Source of the DNA: Pseudoips prasinana
Taxonomy: Eukaryota; Arthropoda; Insecta; Lepidoptera; Nolidae
Direction of reading: 5' to 3'
NCBI GenBank assembly: GCA_951640165.1
Contig: OX621255.1
Coordinates: 29,362,001 to 29,426,000, forward strand
DNA: 64,000 nucleotides
The position numbers and the translations under genes are program-made. Numbering within the stretch: the stretch's first letter is position 1; every line of letters begins with the position of its first letter. The notes beneath the pieces are model-generated. The model had not been told where the DNA came from. It saw only the letters and a program-made list of their open reading frames with translations, and did no database searches. Below, one piece after another: positions 22,132 through 32,983 of the stretch.

Positions 22132-23165
22132 AAATAAAAAAAGGTTTTTATTGACGTGGACTTTAACAAAGTGCTTTTAAATAGTCAAAACATGTTTGTA
22201 GTAAAATATAATTAATTTATAACGAAACGTTTGATTGACGCTTCCCGTGACCAGAGAGCTGGCCTTTTTTGGGTCAAAGAATCAGCATTGCCATACAGCA
22301 TGGCAATGCGGCCAGACTTCTGGGCACCTTACCTCCCGACGATGCGGAGGAATTCTACGACGCCCTATAACTTAGTTATAGTAGTTAGGTATTATAGTTA
22401 ATTTAGCTGATATATTTTTGTTCCTTATAAATTAAGTTAATTATTTAAATATGTATTTCTTTATTTTCATATAATAATTGAATAAACAATAATTAGTATT
22501 TCTAGGTACATATAGATATTTAAGTACACGGATTGTAGGAAATAATTTACAATAAGATTTATTTTATAATAGTAACGATATTTAGCTAACTTAAATTGAG
22601 TTATTGTCAAGGATCATGTGTAGGTTTAATTATCGAAAATTCAAATTTTAGCTATATTTTACTACATATTGTATAAATGGTTCTGTCTGCTTAACTTGCC
22701 GTATGATAAATTTAAACTGACTATCAAGCATATTTTAACAAAAAAGGCTTACTACTCCGTTAATGATTATTTGAATGATAACGACGCTTGGTGTTTACCA
22801 AGCCGAATATAACAAAATTATAATATTGACATTTTGTGACATTTAATATTAATATTTATTATAGTAAATTACTTGGACTTTTTTAATGGATGTTTTTAAA
22901 TTTTATTGCATTTGTTATATTCTGTATATATATATTATGTTATCTACCTACCTAGCTTCTATTTTAAGTTTTAATTTATTTGCTGTATTGTGTATAATTT
23001 TAATTATTGACGTGCATAAGTGTACCATGTGTTCCTAAGTGCAATAAATATTTCTGATTTCTGTCTATATTAAGGTACGAATTAAATGTTATTATTATGG
23101 CAGACCTTGTGTTTACAACGACGCCACGACGGTCGCGCTTTAATGCTACCACCGGATCCAATGCG
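22132..23165 (-). mobile_element. LINE 3' region carrying two nested insertions
   Basis: Same family as 19240-19640, split into three blocks by insertions at about 22219-22496 and 22689-23058. Block order and orientation are preserved. Confidence 0.65.
22689..23058 (+). mobile_element. 5'-truncated LINE insertion with TSD
   Basis: Encodes YDKFKLTIKHILTKKAYYSV followed by NDYLNDNDAW and a stop, then an AT-rich 3' UTR with AATAAA near 23044. Flanked by TTCTGTCT at 22681-22688 and 23059-23066, a target-site duplication. Confidence 0.8.
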
Positions 23166-23269
23166 CCCCAACTGAAGAGACTGAATACAATGATCTTAAT
23201 AACTGACATCTGTATGGAAACGTGTATTCTCTCGCTAAAAAAGGAAATGTCGCATATCAGAGGCATAGA

Positions 23270-23750
23270 ATATCGCCACCCCATCTCATCCCGTGAGCGG
23301 CGTAGAAGTCATCCGAATATCTATAATATCTATAATAATATCTGGGGACAATGTCACACAGATCATCCTAGCCCCAAACTAAGCAAAGCTTGTACTGTGG
23401 GTACCAGGCGACGATATACATACTTATATAGATAGATAAATACATATATACATAGAAAACATCCATGACTCAGAAACAAATATTCGTGCTCATCACACAA
23501 ATATTTGCACTTACCGGGATTCGAACCCAGGACCACCAGCTTCGTAGGCAGGAGCACTACCAACTAGGCTATGGTGACCGTCGATTCAGAGATCGGGCAG
23601 CAGTGTGTCTCACTGCGATCGACCCGTCTGCCAAGTCCGTCTGGCATATGCCTATAAATGATAGACACAACACCATTGTGGAAATCTTTTGGGGAGGCTT
23701 TTGTCCAGCAGTGGACGTCATTCTGCTGACATGATGGTGATGGTGCTTTT
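23270..23750 (+). repeat. R5 repeat split by SINE-A
   Basis: Left part CACCCCATCTCATCCCGTGA; right part from CGGGCAGCAG through GTCCAGCAGTGGACGTCATT. A minus-strand SINE-A sits between. Confidence 0.65.
23331..23581 (-). mobile_element. SINE-A copy, full length
   Basis: Intact minus-strand head and body, inserted in the R5 repeat. The frames at 23363-23563 and 23465-23734 run over it and are not genes. Confidence 0.85.
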
Positions 23751-24679
23751 CACAATAAACTTTTTACATACCACCAATCTGTGCAATCAATTAACTGCGA
23801 AAGTATTTCCGGTCCGGTATGACATGGCAACCTTCAACCTTAAAGGCTAACCTTATTTATTTCTTAAAGGCCACATGGCCATGTATTAGTTGTCCCTAGA
23901 TCTTAAAAATAAAATATATTAAAAAAATATTATTTCGTTCACTTTGGCGGAGGCATTATATCTTTTTCCCGCTTTTTGTGGAGAGAGAAAATGCCGCTTA
24001 ATGGACTCGATTGCTAATGTTATCAGAATTATCAGGCTGTGTTACTGGATTTGATCGTCGGATCGTAAGAGCTCATGTGAAAGGGGAAAATTTTGGCAGC
24101 ATGTGACTAATGCCAAGTGTGTTCCAAGCGTTATAAGCTAAGATAACCACAAGCAATCAGTTGAGTCGTAAACTAGTATGCCGACTTGATAGTAAAAATA
24201 ATATCGTTACAAAGCACATTGACCGCAAATCCGCGTGGGACTCTTAAAACAACCTTCCACCGAGAAGTCTTGTATTAACTCTTATCACAACGGATTAAGG
24301 TCTATTTTTTACAATGAAAGGGACATTAAAAGCAAAGTTAATTCTAGCAGTCACTACAGCTTTTATTTCAACAGAATAGAGTTCAATTTGGCTTGTTTTA
24401 ATGTGTTTGTAAGTTGTACAAGTGTGACAATGTCAGTCTCAGGCTTTATTACGGGCCTAAAGTAAAGTAGTGCAGTGTAACAGCGTAAATGTTCAAGTTT
24501 TATTAAATTGTCTTAGTTCACGGCTGTTGACTGGGGATCAAAGGTTAATTGGAAGACAGACAATTTACGACTTTACTTTTAGGACTTTAGTTTCAAAATG
24601 TATTGGTCAATTGCGTCGTAAATAACTTAGTATAGTAATATAATATAGTAATAAATAAGTATAAATAATATGATTTAAC
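23751..24679. other. No gene recognised
   Basis: One 76-codon frame (24235-24465, +) has no recognisable motif or splice context. No repeat recognised. Confidence 0.45.
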
Positions 24680-24862
24680 CTCCGCACTAGGAATCTCTTA
24701 CCTGTGGCGCGGGGTACTTTACAAACATAAAAAAGATGGACACAAATTACATTCAGACACAGAACAACTGTTTATGGGTCACACAAATAGTTGTCCGGCG
24801 TGGGACTCGAACCTGCGACACGAAGCGGCGAAGCGACTATCTTAGCCGCTGCGCCACATGAC
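24680..24862 (-). mobile_element. SINE-C copy, full length
   Basis: Minus strand: head complement GCCGCTGCGCCACATG, B-box complement GGGACTCGAACC, body complement AGGAATCTCTTACCTGTG. Confidence 0.8.
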
Positions 24863-24879
24863 TAGGACTATGACTATCA

Positions 24880-25218
24880 TCTATACATATAATAAAATCG
24901 TAGGAAAGTCAAAACTGTACATTGAATATTTTTTTAAAAGGATACTTGGGGCTATACTTCGGCTTCGATATCGATTGTGATCTACAATCGATATCGAAGC
25001 CAAAAATATAGTTTTTAGAATTTTTGTCTTAGTGTCTGTTTGTCTGTAAGTATGTCCGGGCTAAACTCAAAAAGTACTGCATGGATTTACTTCAAATTTT
25101 GCATGAATAAGAGGTCGGGTCAACATATAGGCTACATATTATCACGCTATCACCTACGGGAGAGGAGCTATGATAATTTATAAAATTTAACGCAGGTAAA
25201 ACCGCGGGGCGCAGCTAG
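24880..25218 (+). mobile_element. Helitron-1, 339 bp, with foldback
   Basis: TCTATACATATAATAAAATC start and GCGCAGCTAG end, between A and T. Longer than other copies because of an 18-bp-arm foldback at 24961-25001. Confidence 0.85.
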
Positions 25219-25464
25219 TATTATTTATACTTATTGAACAAGGAGGAGACAATTTAATAAAGGAGGACTTTACTTTAGGAGGACTCGTTAGCGCAACGAC
25301 ATTCTAATCTATACAAAAGAGTTCAACGCGTGCACTATGTGAACCAAAAATATTATATATTTTTGTGATTTCACATGACGAAACTAATTTAAATCGTTAC
25401 ATCTCTTTCTATCCATAGCTCGTATGAAAAGAACGAAGCATACACAGAACAATCGACCTATTAA
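25219..25464. other. No gene recognised
   Basis: Nothing recognised. Confidence 0.4.
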
Positions 25465-25616
25465 GTACAGAAGCCAGCATATCAAACTACCCCAATCTGC
25501 CAAATTTCCCCAGTTGAAAGTGAACCTTATGTTTTTGTGACCTTATCTTTTATATACCTTAAGTATATAAAAGAAATTTGGCAGATTGGGGTAGCTGGAT
25601 TTGCTGGCGTCTGTAC
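25465..25616. mobile_element. MITE-1 copy, inverted core
   Basis: Ends GTACAGAAGCCAGCATATCA and GATTTGCTGGCGTCTGTAC. The core runs in the opposite direction to the other copies (CCAGTTGAAAGTGAACCTTA). Confidence 0.8.
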
Positions 25617-25995
25617 AATTTATGAATTATTCGTCACAAAATTTGGTTAAACCAAGGGTTTTGGAGTTTATTACGGAATGAGGACAACAAAATGTTTAAT
25701 ACCCAAATATTTAATGCAGTTCCTTTATTGAGACAAGCACCTAATATTAATTATTATAGGAGCTAATAAAAAACGAGTGTAATTTCGACCGCAAAACTGA
25801 AGTAAAACTTAGATACGAAACGTGAATAAGAGGAAGAGAGAAAGAAAATTGGTGCTGGCACCTCTCTCTCTTGCCCCTACAGTAATATACGAACAGTAAT
25901 TCTCTCTCATTTTTTATTATATTTTATTTTTACATAAATTGTGGAAGAGTTTCCAGTACAATCTACCCTTGACACAAAACACATTAAAGATAATT
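25617..25995. other. No gene recognised
   Basis: Contains CTCTCTCTCTTGCCCCTAC, also seen near 17980, suggesting an old shared repeat. Confidence 0.4.
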
Positions 25996-26425
25996 GCACG
26001 TGTGGCGCAGCGGTTCGCCACTTCGTGTTCCGGGTTCGATTCCCGCGCCCTAAAACTATTTATGATTGTTTGTTTGTTTTAAAAAGACAACCCGCATTAG
26101 GGAAATTAATCCCTGTGTCGCGGGGTACTTTACAACACAAATTAGATCCAGACTCAGAATAACTATTTATGGCTATATATAATCCCGCGCTGGATAACTA
26201 TTTGCGTGAGCAAATAGTTATCCAGCGCGGGATTCGAACCTGTGACACGAAGCGGCGAGGCGACTGTCTAAGCCGCTGCGCCACACGTGCAGTTAATACT
26301 TGTTCTGAGTATGTGACCCATAAATAGTTGTTCTGAGTCTGGATGTAATTTGTCCGTCTATTACATATTTGTAAAGTACCCCTCGACACAGGGATTAAAT
26401 TCCCTAGTGCAGGCGTTGTTTAAAT
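25996..26425 (+). mobile_element. SINE-C interrupted by an inverted SINE-C
   Basis: Plus head at 25996-26055 (GCACGTGTGGCGCAGCGG, GGTTCGATTCCCGCGCC). Plus body resumes at about 26305 (GACCCATAAATAGTTGTTCT) and ends CAGGCGTTGTTT at 26420. A minus-strand copy occupies about 26085-26293 between them. Confidence 0.75.
26181..26234. repeat. Perfect foldback, 25-bp arms, 4-nt loop
   Basis: 26181-26205 is the exact reverse complement of 26210-26234 around GTGA. Arms are SINE-C sequence spanning the B box end and the CAAATAGTT segment. Confidence 0.95.
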
Positions 26426-26660
26426 AAAAAACGAATATTATAATTATATAACATATAAATATTTATATATCAGAGTTACATCATTGAATACATTCTTATA
26501 TTAATGGTGAATGCTTGCACAATTCTTTTATTATGCAAAAAAAGATTGTATAAATTAGCGTATTTAATTGAAGAGCATGCAAAAAATTAAGTTAAGATAG
26601 CATCAGTTCCCACGTAACTTGAAGTTAAGTAAGTTACTTGTTTATAAATCGGAACCAATT

Positions 26661-26791
26661 GTACACACAGCTACATATCATATATTATATATATTTCCAA
26701 TATAAGCTGACCTCTCATTGTATTGAAATCCTATACAATGCGAGATCAGCTTATAGTGGAATTGTATAGCTTGATATGTAGCCGAGTGTAC
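26661..26791. mobile_element. MITE-5 copy, 131 bp
   Basis: GTACACACAGCTACATATCA and TGATATGTAGCCGAGTGTAC inverted ends, core AATATAAGCTGACCTCTCAT. Confidence 0.8.
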
Positions 26792-26912
26792 GATAAAAGT
26801 AGTTCACTCATTCATTCGTATGAGGAATCATCGTACGGTGTTCTATACCAAATCGAATGCGGAATAATCGAATATCAATTAATTGACCACAATAATCGTA
26901 TTTCCAAATATT

Positions 26913-27025
26913 CATCATCTCAGCTGAAAGACGCATACTGCTGGACAAAGGCCTCTCCCAAAGATCTCCACAATTGCTAGTCTTGCGTTATCCGCATCCA
27001 GTGACTTCCAGCAAGATCATCAGTC
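26913..27025 (-). mobile_element. RTE-type LINE 3' end
   Basis: Antisense of the RTE C-terminal end: CATCATCTCAGCTGAAAGAC, CTGGACAAAGGCCTCTCCCA, ATCCGCATCCAGTGACTTCC. Confidence 0.65.
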
Positions 27026-28177
27026 CGTTTATAATATCGAATGGTTAATTAATCGAATATTCGCCACTAGAAAAGTGGGTTGGGTTTGAAATGCGACCAT
27101 ACAACGCACGAGCCGAGTAAAAGAAGCGAGGTTGTGGCCGCGGCTGGCGAGTGCCAGAAGCCAATCAATCGTGTATAGCTTAAGGATACATTAGATTGAA
27201 TGTTCGATTATTAACCATACAATATTATTGACTTCACTGTGTAAATAGCATTTCAAATGTCACATTTCATATTCAAATTATGTTATTTCTCACCCAATAA
27301 TGAGTCTATATAACAAAGAAACCTTTAAATTCAGATTTGTGTATTTAAAAAATTTTGTAATTTTTTCTTTGAGTATATAAATATTTTCTCGAATATTTCC
27401 ACCTATCTGTAGATTAAGTAACTTCTTCTGCTCAATCGTTACTTTAGAGGAGAGCAATTTGACATTTGTCTAGTACAAAATCAGCTATAACTTCTTACAT
27501 AATATACACATACATTTTCTAGCAATATAGGTTCATTAAATAATTATTTATTTTTAAAGCTGTATACAACCTTATAATATATAACTGTTGACTTGATTAA
27601 AAACCATTTATGTAAATCTCTACCTGATTAAAGATGGCAAGGTCTAAGTCCTTTCCAAGCAAGGTTACTTAGTTGAGTTAAGGTTTTTAAGTTTTTGCAT
27701 GCCAGCAGGTAAAGTATGGCTCGACTTTTATTTTTATTCAATAACATGCACCATGTATCCATACTTGCGAAATAAAACATCTGTAACCCGAAATACTTGC
27801 ACTCCTTCCTTTTATCATAATTTGGTCATTCGCAGAACCTCTTGTTTGTAATTCTTCGTAAAGTTATAGTGAGTATATACCTGCTTATCCCCTGCAGAGA
27901 ACTAGCGTGTTATTTACAAGATGTCACAACCGAGGCAGTGCGGTAACGTCGATTAGCAGCAGTCAAACCAGTTAAAACATGTCGCCTCTAAGGTTGCCTC
28001 GGAGAAATTGAGAGGAACATATTTAACCCATTCTACTGAGCGAAAGATGCAGTTAATTTTCTAAATGTGCTCGTAGACAGGTGATCATGGGGGTTAAGTA
28101 CCGACTTGCGTAGTAAATCTCTTGATGGGTGGCAGCATATGTTTATTGCTAAGCATCTCCGTGATTTGGAGGGCAAA
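27026..28177. other. No gene recognised
   Basis: Long AT-rich stretch with no open frame or repeat recognised, except a short R1-like scrap at about 28145-28172 (CTCCGTGATTTGGAGGGCA). Confidence 0.45.
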
Positions 28178-28930
28178 AAAAAAAGGTTTTATTCACGTAG
28201 ACTTTAAAAAAGCGCTTGTAAATAGTCAGAACATGTTTGTAGCAATATAGTTGTATACATTATTTTTTCTAGTAACACAGATATATAGGTACACGTTGTA
28301 TTGATTGTATGAAAACATTTATAAAATTTATTGTATTATAGCAATGTTATTAAGCTAGCTCGTATCAAGTTATTGTCAAGAGATTATGTTTAAATATCTA
28401 GTTTAAGTCTAATATTTTTACTACATATTGTCAATGGTTCTGTCTATATTAAGGTATTATTATTATGACGGACCTTGTGGTAATAACGACAGTCGCGCTT
28501 AATGCTACCACGTTAATATAGCACATAGCACGTTAATATAGCTGGCCACTTGAAATAATGTATAAGTAACTATGTTACTACAAATATGTTCTGACTATTT
28601 ACAAGCACTTTTTAAAGTTCCGTATCCAAACAGGATCCTATTACTAAGACTTCGCTGTCTGTCTATCCGTCTATCACCAAGCTGTATCTTATGAACCGTG
28701 ATAGTTAGACAGTGGAAATTTTCGCAGATGATGTATTTCTGTTGCTGCTATAACAATAAATACTAAAAAAAAACAAAATAAAACAAATATTTAAGGGGGC
28801 TCCCATACAACTAACGTGAGTTTTTTGCTCGTTTTTATAGATCATGGTACGGAACCATTCGTGCGGGAGTCCGACTCGCACTTGGCCGGTTTTTTAAAGT
28901 CTACGTGAATAAAAATCTTTTTATTTTATT
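28178..28930. mobile_element. Inverted pair of LINE 3' regions
   Basis: 28178-28555 is a minus-strand copy of the GTGAATAAAAACC LINE tail. 28560-28617 plus 28888-28930 is a short opposite-strand copy ending ACGTGAATAAAAATC. An R2 element splits the second. Confidence 0.6.
28618..28887 (+). mobile_element. R2 element with 9-bp target duplication
   Basis: Runs from TTCCGTATCCAAACAGGATC to GACTCGCACTTGGCCGGT. TTTTTAAAG lies at both junctions, and the interrupted LINE tail reads continuously without it. R2 recurs at 40302 and, in a longer form, at 42546. Confidence 0.7.
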
Positions 28931-29214
28931 TAAATTATTTTATTTAAAATGTTTATTTTGTAAGGACGAAAGGCCTAGGGGAATAAATTAGAGGAATAAA
29001 TTAACTACATCGTTGATTTTGCGGTAGAATTCACCCGTAGATATTGTTATCTACGGGTGTATGCTACCGCTACCTCATGGTCCTGTGTCCAAACTCCGAG
29101 TCTGGTCAAAGAGTAATATTATGATATTTTTGTTAATAATAGTTCTCAGTATCAACTGAGAGTTTCAGAGGTAGTGTCAAAATTCAAGCAGGTAGTGTCA
29201 AAAAGCAGTGAAAC
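28931..29214. other. No gene; small hairpin
   Basis: An 11-bp inverted pair (CACCCGTAGAT / ATCTACGGGTG) lies at 29032-29059. The rest is unrecognised. Confidence 0.4.
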
Positions 29215-29372
29215 ATCCTCCCGAACGACGTGTTTCCAGAATCCTTTAACATGGATTATTCAAGGCTAGAGTGAACAGGCATCTTATGGGTACGCGCGGT
29301 CCACCTTCGACCACATCTTCACTTACCATCAGGTGAGATCGTGGTCAAGCGCATACCCATCTAGCATAAAAT
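29215..29372 (+). mobile_element. LINE 3' fragment, CR1-like
   Basis: Contains CCGAACGACGTGTTTCCAGA, GAACAGGCATCTTATGGGTA and CTTACCATCAGGTGAGATCG, resembling the degraded C-terminal and 3' end of CR1/R4-like lepidopteran LINEs. Family assignment is tentative. Confidence 0.45.
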
Positions 29373-29528
29373 ACTTGAGAGGTGTCAAGGGACACCCGGA
29401 TGGAACGAAGTTATTTCTTATTATTTATTATGTACAAAAAACCTGTATACACTCAACAAAAATAATCGTCGCAACACCACACTGTTCAATGCGAAATATA
29501 AATGAAAATATCTGGCTTGCTTACTATA

Positions 29529-29561
<33 letters not shown>

Positions 29562-29672
29562 GAAAAATGCGCACGCCGCACAGCTGCAAAAAGTGTCGTG
29601 AAAACTTTTCGTAAGATTTTTTTCCGTCCAACCCCCTTTCACAAAGCGCGATAAGGAACTTCGTTCCAATAA
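29373..29672 (+). mobile_element. R3 element
   Basis: GAGGTGTCAAGGGACACCCG to GGAACTTCGTTCCAATAAA. Short inverted motif GGAACGAAGTT / AACTTCGTTCC near the ends, internal (AG)n at about 29528-29552. A nested copy lies at 40472. Frames over it are not genes. Confidence 0.7.
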
Positions 29673-30109
29673 AATTCGGGTATGGCCAAAAAGTAATATT
29701 ATGATTCGAAAAAGTTCTAATCTATGAAAAGTTCTCAGTATAAACTTTTAGCTGTATCGTCAAGTTTAGACTCTGGGCTATTCTAGCAGTCAGCCCTGTA
29801 CCCGACCAATTTCCGATTTGTGCTAATCGACCCATCATATCATGAGAAGGAATAGAATATTGCCTGTGTTCACGCAGATTGACGCTCTATGATATAGCCC
29901 GCGGACACCCCTATGGCCAAAACCCGACCAGAAAGACAAAATTATTAGAATTAATAATCATCATCGGCGTTAACACTACATACCACTGAAGTAAACTACA
30001 ACTCAAATATAAATATTTTAATTAATTTAAACTAAATAAAACAGACAATAAGAAAAGTTAATAATAAACAAAGTATAAAATAGTGTCAAAAATTTATCCG
30101 CATTGACAC
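29673..30109. other. No gene recognised
   Basis: 29683-29745 resembles 29101-29155 (AAGTAATATTATGAT; AGTTCTCAGTAT), a diverged direct repeat flanking the R3 region. Confidence 0.45.
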
Positions 30110-30235
30110 GTACAGACGCCAGCACATCCAGCTACCCCAATCTGTCAAATTTCTTTTAAAGATTTTCAACTTTATCGCTTTTAATTGGGGGAATTTTATA
30201 GATTGGGGGGTAGCTTGATGTGCTGGCGACTGTAC
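30110..30235. mobile_element. MITE-1 copy
   Basis: GTACAGACGCCAGCACATCC and GATGTGCTGGCGACTGTAC, with a deletion in the core. Confidence 0.85.
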
Positions 30236-30240
30236 ATCTA

Positions 30241-30344
30241 GACTTAGGACTAGTATTTATGGGTCACACTAATAGTTTTCCTGCACGAGAATCGAACCCG
30301 GGAGTGGCGAGGCGACTGTCTTAACCGCTGCGCCACCGTACACG
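30241..30344 (-). mobile_element. SINE-C head fragment
   Basis: Minus strand: AACCGCTGCGCCACCGTACA, GAATCGAACCCGGGA, GGGTCACACTAATAGTT. Confidence 0.7.
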
Positions 30345-30480
30345 TCTCTTTAATTTAATTATGAACTCATACGTATAAGATTAGGTCACCTATCAAATAA
30401 GAATCATATTTGTTGCGTGATTGTTCTAACCTTCATATTTATTTTTTACAATCAAGTATCAATATTCAGTCGATACATAT

Positions 30481-30712
30481 TTATCGTATGGGCAGTGGTT
30501 ACCCTAGTGTCAGAGTTGTTCAAGCCGCCCATTAGGTCTCTGACATGACTTAACGACTGCGGATACTACCGGGACCGACAGCTTAACGTGCCATTGGAAG
30601 CACAGAGACGCTTATAAATGAAATCTCTTTGGCGGTCACCCATCTATGGACCGAGAGCCTTACGTCGTCGCCAATAACTGAACGACTGGTGAGAGCATCT
30701 GGTTATGAGCGC
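30481..30712 (+). repeat. R1 repeat copy, near complete
   Basis: TATCGTATGGGCAGTGGTTA to GAACGACTGGTGAGAGCAT, with all internal R1 landmarks (CAAGCCGCCCATTAGG, GGCGGTCACCCATCTATGG). Confidence 0.75.
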
Positions 30713-30732
30713 CTTACTCAGTCTCAGTCTAT

Positions 30733-31126
30733 TTAATAATATCCTGGATCATTATTCAGACACGGCCATTTGACCCCAATCTAAGCTTGTACTCTGGAAA
30801 CCAGATAACTGATGTACTACATACTATTCTTTTGTAAATACATACTTATATAGATAACTAGCTGTGCCCCGCGGTTTTGCCCGCGTTAAACTTTATTAAG
30901 AATAGCCTATGTGTTATTCGGATATATGTACATATAAACTATATTACTACAAAGTTTCATCACAATCCGTTCGGTAGTTCTTGCGTGAAGAAGTAACAAA
31001 CATACACACTCTTACACTCACAAACTTTCGCCTTTATGATATTAGTGTGATTACACCCAGACTGGGGACAAACAAACATATTCATGCAAACTAATATCTG
31101 TCCTGGATGGGAATCGAACCCACGAC
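30733..31126 (-). mobile_element. SINE-B copy split by Helitron-2
   Basis: Tail side 30733-30857 ends TATAGATAA; head side resumes at 31051 with TTACACCCAGACTGG and stops at GAATCGAACCCACGAC. The interrupted site is the same GTGTAA/TTATC point as at 5029. Confidence 0.8.
30858..31050 (-). mobile_element. Helitron-2, complete
   Basis: Minus strand: starts TCACACTAATATCATAAAGG, ends with the hairpin GCGGGCAAAACCGC and GGGCACAGCTAG. A/T flanks, no TSD. Confidence 0.85.
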
Positions 31127-31574
31127 TTTTAATAGTGTGTTTCCAGGTAAGACAGAACTTTAAGGAATAGCTCATTAGTCTAATGAGGTCCTGGGTACAA
31201 ATCCTGCAGCCTGAAAGTATCATTATATTTTTCTTATTCGAAAAATACCGAGTAGCAACTGAAGTCTGGACTATGTTCTTAGTCCACGCCACTATTGCCT
31301 CAGGGAGCAGATAAAAGCTGTCGTTCTTGCATCTGGCCGTAGTTCAAATATCGGCGTAACAGCCCTATGCGCTGACGCAACTGTAGTTTGTTGAACTAAA
31401 TGCGTACAGGAGTTGGCGACGCAATGAAATCACCGACTACTATCTAATGTGGATGCCACTGATTCTCACCCGTTATATTTTAGAAAATACATTTGTAAAA
31501 TAGGCAGATATTTTAACTACCCAAGTCGCGAACAAGATACGGTGCATCTACAATAATTAGCGATGGCGCGCGCA
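31127..31574. other. No gene; possible SINE-D-like scrap
   Basis: ATTAGTCTAATGAGGTCCTG and GGGTACAAATCCTG at about 31170-31210 resemble a mutated SINE-D head. The rest is unrecognised. The frame at 30960-31292 overlaps SINE-B and Helitron-2. Confidence 0.35.
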
Positions 31575-32030
31575 TGTATAACAAAATACCCTCAGAAATA
31601 AAAAATGCTAACTCAATGAACGTTTTTAAAAGAGCTAGAGCTAGCGAGAAAAGGCTAGCAAATTACATAAAAACAAAAATACCTCTCTGATTATAATGAT
31701 AAATGAACTTTATACAGCATCTAGATACCTACACTCATTCTCCTCAAATTTTTGTCTTATTTTAACTTGCTAAATATTACCTGTCATTTAATTTTAACTT
31801 TTAGCTTTACACCTAGATAAGTTTAACATTGTTTAAGTTTGTTATGATTAGATCCACGAAGCATAAATTGTCATTATGTTTTTACTTTTCGTCTTGTGTT
31901 CATTTTAATTTTTATCTTTTACTATGTATGTACCTATGCCAACGAAAATATATTATTATAATTTTGTTTATATATAAGTTCTCATTTAAGTGACGTATGT
32001 CTTAATGAGAATAAATGTCTTTAAACTTTA
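31575..32030 (+). mobile_element. 5'-truncated LINE, C-terminus and 3' UTR
   Basis: MYNKIPSEIKNANSMNVFKR at the start is the LINE ORF2 C-terminal motif. It is followed by an AT-rich 3' UTR and AATAAATGTC near the end. A related 3' UTR lies at 62960-63096. Confidence 0.6.
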
Positions 32031-32190
32031 TAAATTAAAGCCTATGTGTTACTCGGATGTATAAGCTACATTACTATAAAGTTTCATCAAATTCCGTTTC
32101 GTAGTTTGTAGGTGAAAGAGTAACAAATATCCATACATCCACTCATTCATACTCATAAACTTTCACATTTATAATATCAGTAGGAAGGAT
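32031..32190 (-). mobile_element. Helitron-2 fragment
   Basis: GCCTATGTGTTACTCGGATG through CACATTTATAATATCAGTA. The CTAG terminal hairpin is missing. Confidence 0.65.
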
Positions 32191-32207
32191 AAAGCATTAT
32201 ATAACTG

Positions 32208-32256
32208 TACCATAAGTACTACGCAACACTTACCGTGTTGCGTAGTACTTATGGTA
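32208..32256. repeat. Perfect foldback, 22-bp arms, 5-nt loop
   Basis: 32208-32229 is the exact reverse complement of 32235-32256 around TTACC (arm core AGTACTACGCAACAC). Confidence 0.95.
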
Positions 32257-32430
32257 ATCATCTGGGGTTCGATTTCAGTCGAGGACAATGTGAGTTTTGA
32301 ATGCCTCGTTGGTGGTGGTAACGTGTTCAACCACAAATAATGTGTTCATATCCCGGGTCGGGCCAAATAGAAAATTTGGGGATTATTCTTTTAAGAACAT
32401 TTCTCAGTATCAGCACGAAGTCTGAGAGTA
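32257..32430 (+). mobile_element. SINE-D head fragment
   Basis: AATGCCTCGTTGGTGGTGGT, CATATCCCGGGTCGGGCC and TTTCTCAGTATCAGC are the plus-strand SINE-D head and adjacent body, diverged. Confidence 0.6.
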
Positions 32431-32678
32431 CAGAACCACTTACAGACCAAAATACATTGTAATGTTATTAGTTTACATAATAGGATACAACACAGTAAGT
32501 ATGTAAGTATATAATTGACACTCTGGTATCCAAAGTAAGATTTAACTTGTGTTATGGATACCAGGTCTCTCAGAATCACCAACAGAAAAATTCAACCTAT
32601 TAGGTAGATGCTTAAGTTAAGTGGTTTTACAATTTCAAACATTAAATATTTTTAACTTATACTTAATTGTATTTAATA
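32431..32678. other. No gene recognised
   Basis: Nothing recognised. Confidence 0.4.
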
Positions 32679-32983
32679 CTAGCTGTGACCCGCGGTTTTA
32701 CTCGCGTTAAATTTTATTTATTATCACAGCTCCTCCCCCCCCCCCCCCCCCCCCGTAAGAGATAGCGTGATAATATGTAGCCTATATGTTGACCCGACCT
32801 CTTAGTAATATTCATGCAAAATTTGAAGTAAATCCATGCAGTACTTTTTGAGTTTAGCCCGGACATACATACAGACAAACAGACACACAGACAAAAATTT
32901 AAAAAATTATATTTTTGGCTTCGATATCGATTGTAGATTACACCCCAAGTAACCTTTTTAAAAGATTTTATTATATGTATAGA
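32679..32983 (-). mobile_element. Helitron-1 copy with C homopolymer
   Basis: Minus strand TCTATACATATAATAAAATC to CAGCTAG. A run of about 20 C (plus strand, about 32734-32754) replaces the CTCCCCCGTAGG motif. Confidence 0.85.

Noticed and set aside
23097..23435. 112-codon plus-strand frame
   Set aside because: Crosses a LINE tail, an R5 repeat and a SINE-A; no coherent protein.
29333..29669. Frames over the AG microsatellite
   Set aside because: Within the R3 repeat; the R-E peptide reflects (AG)n.
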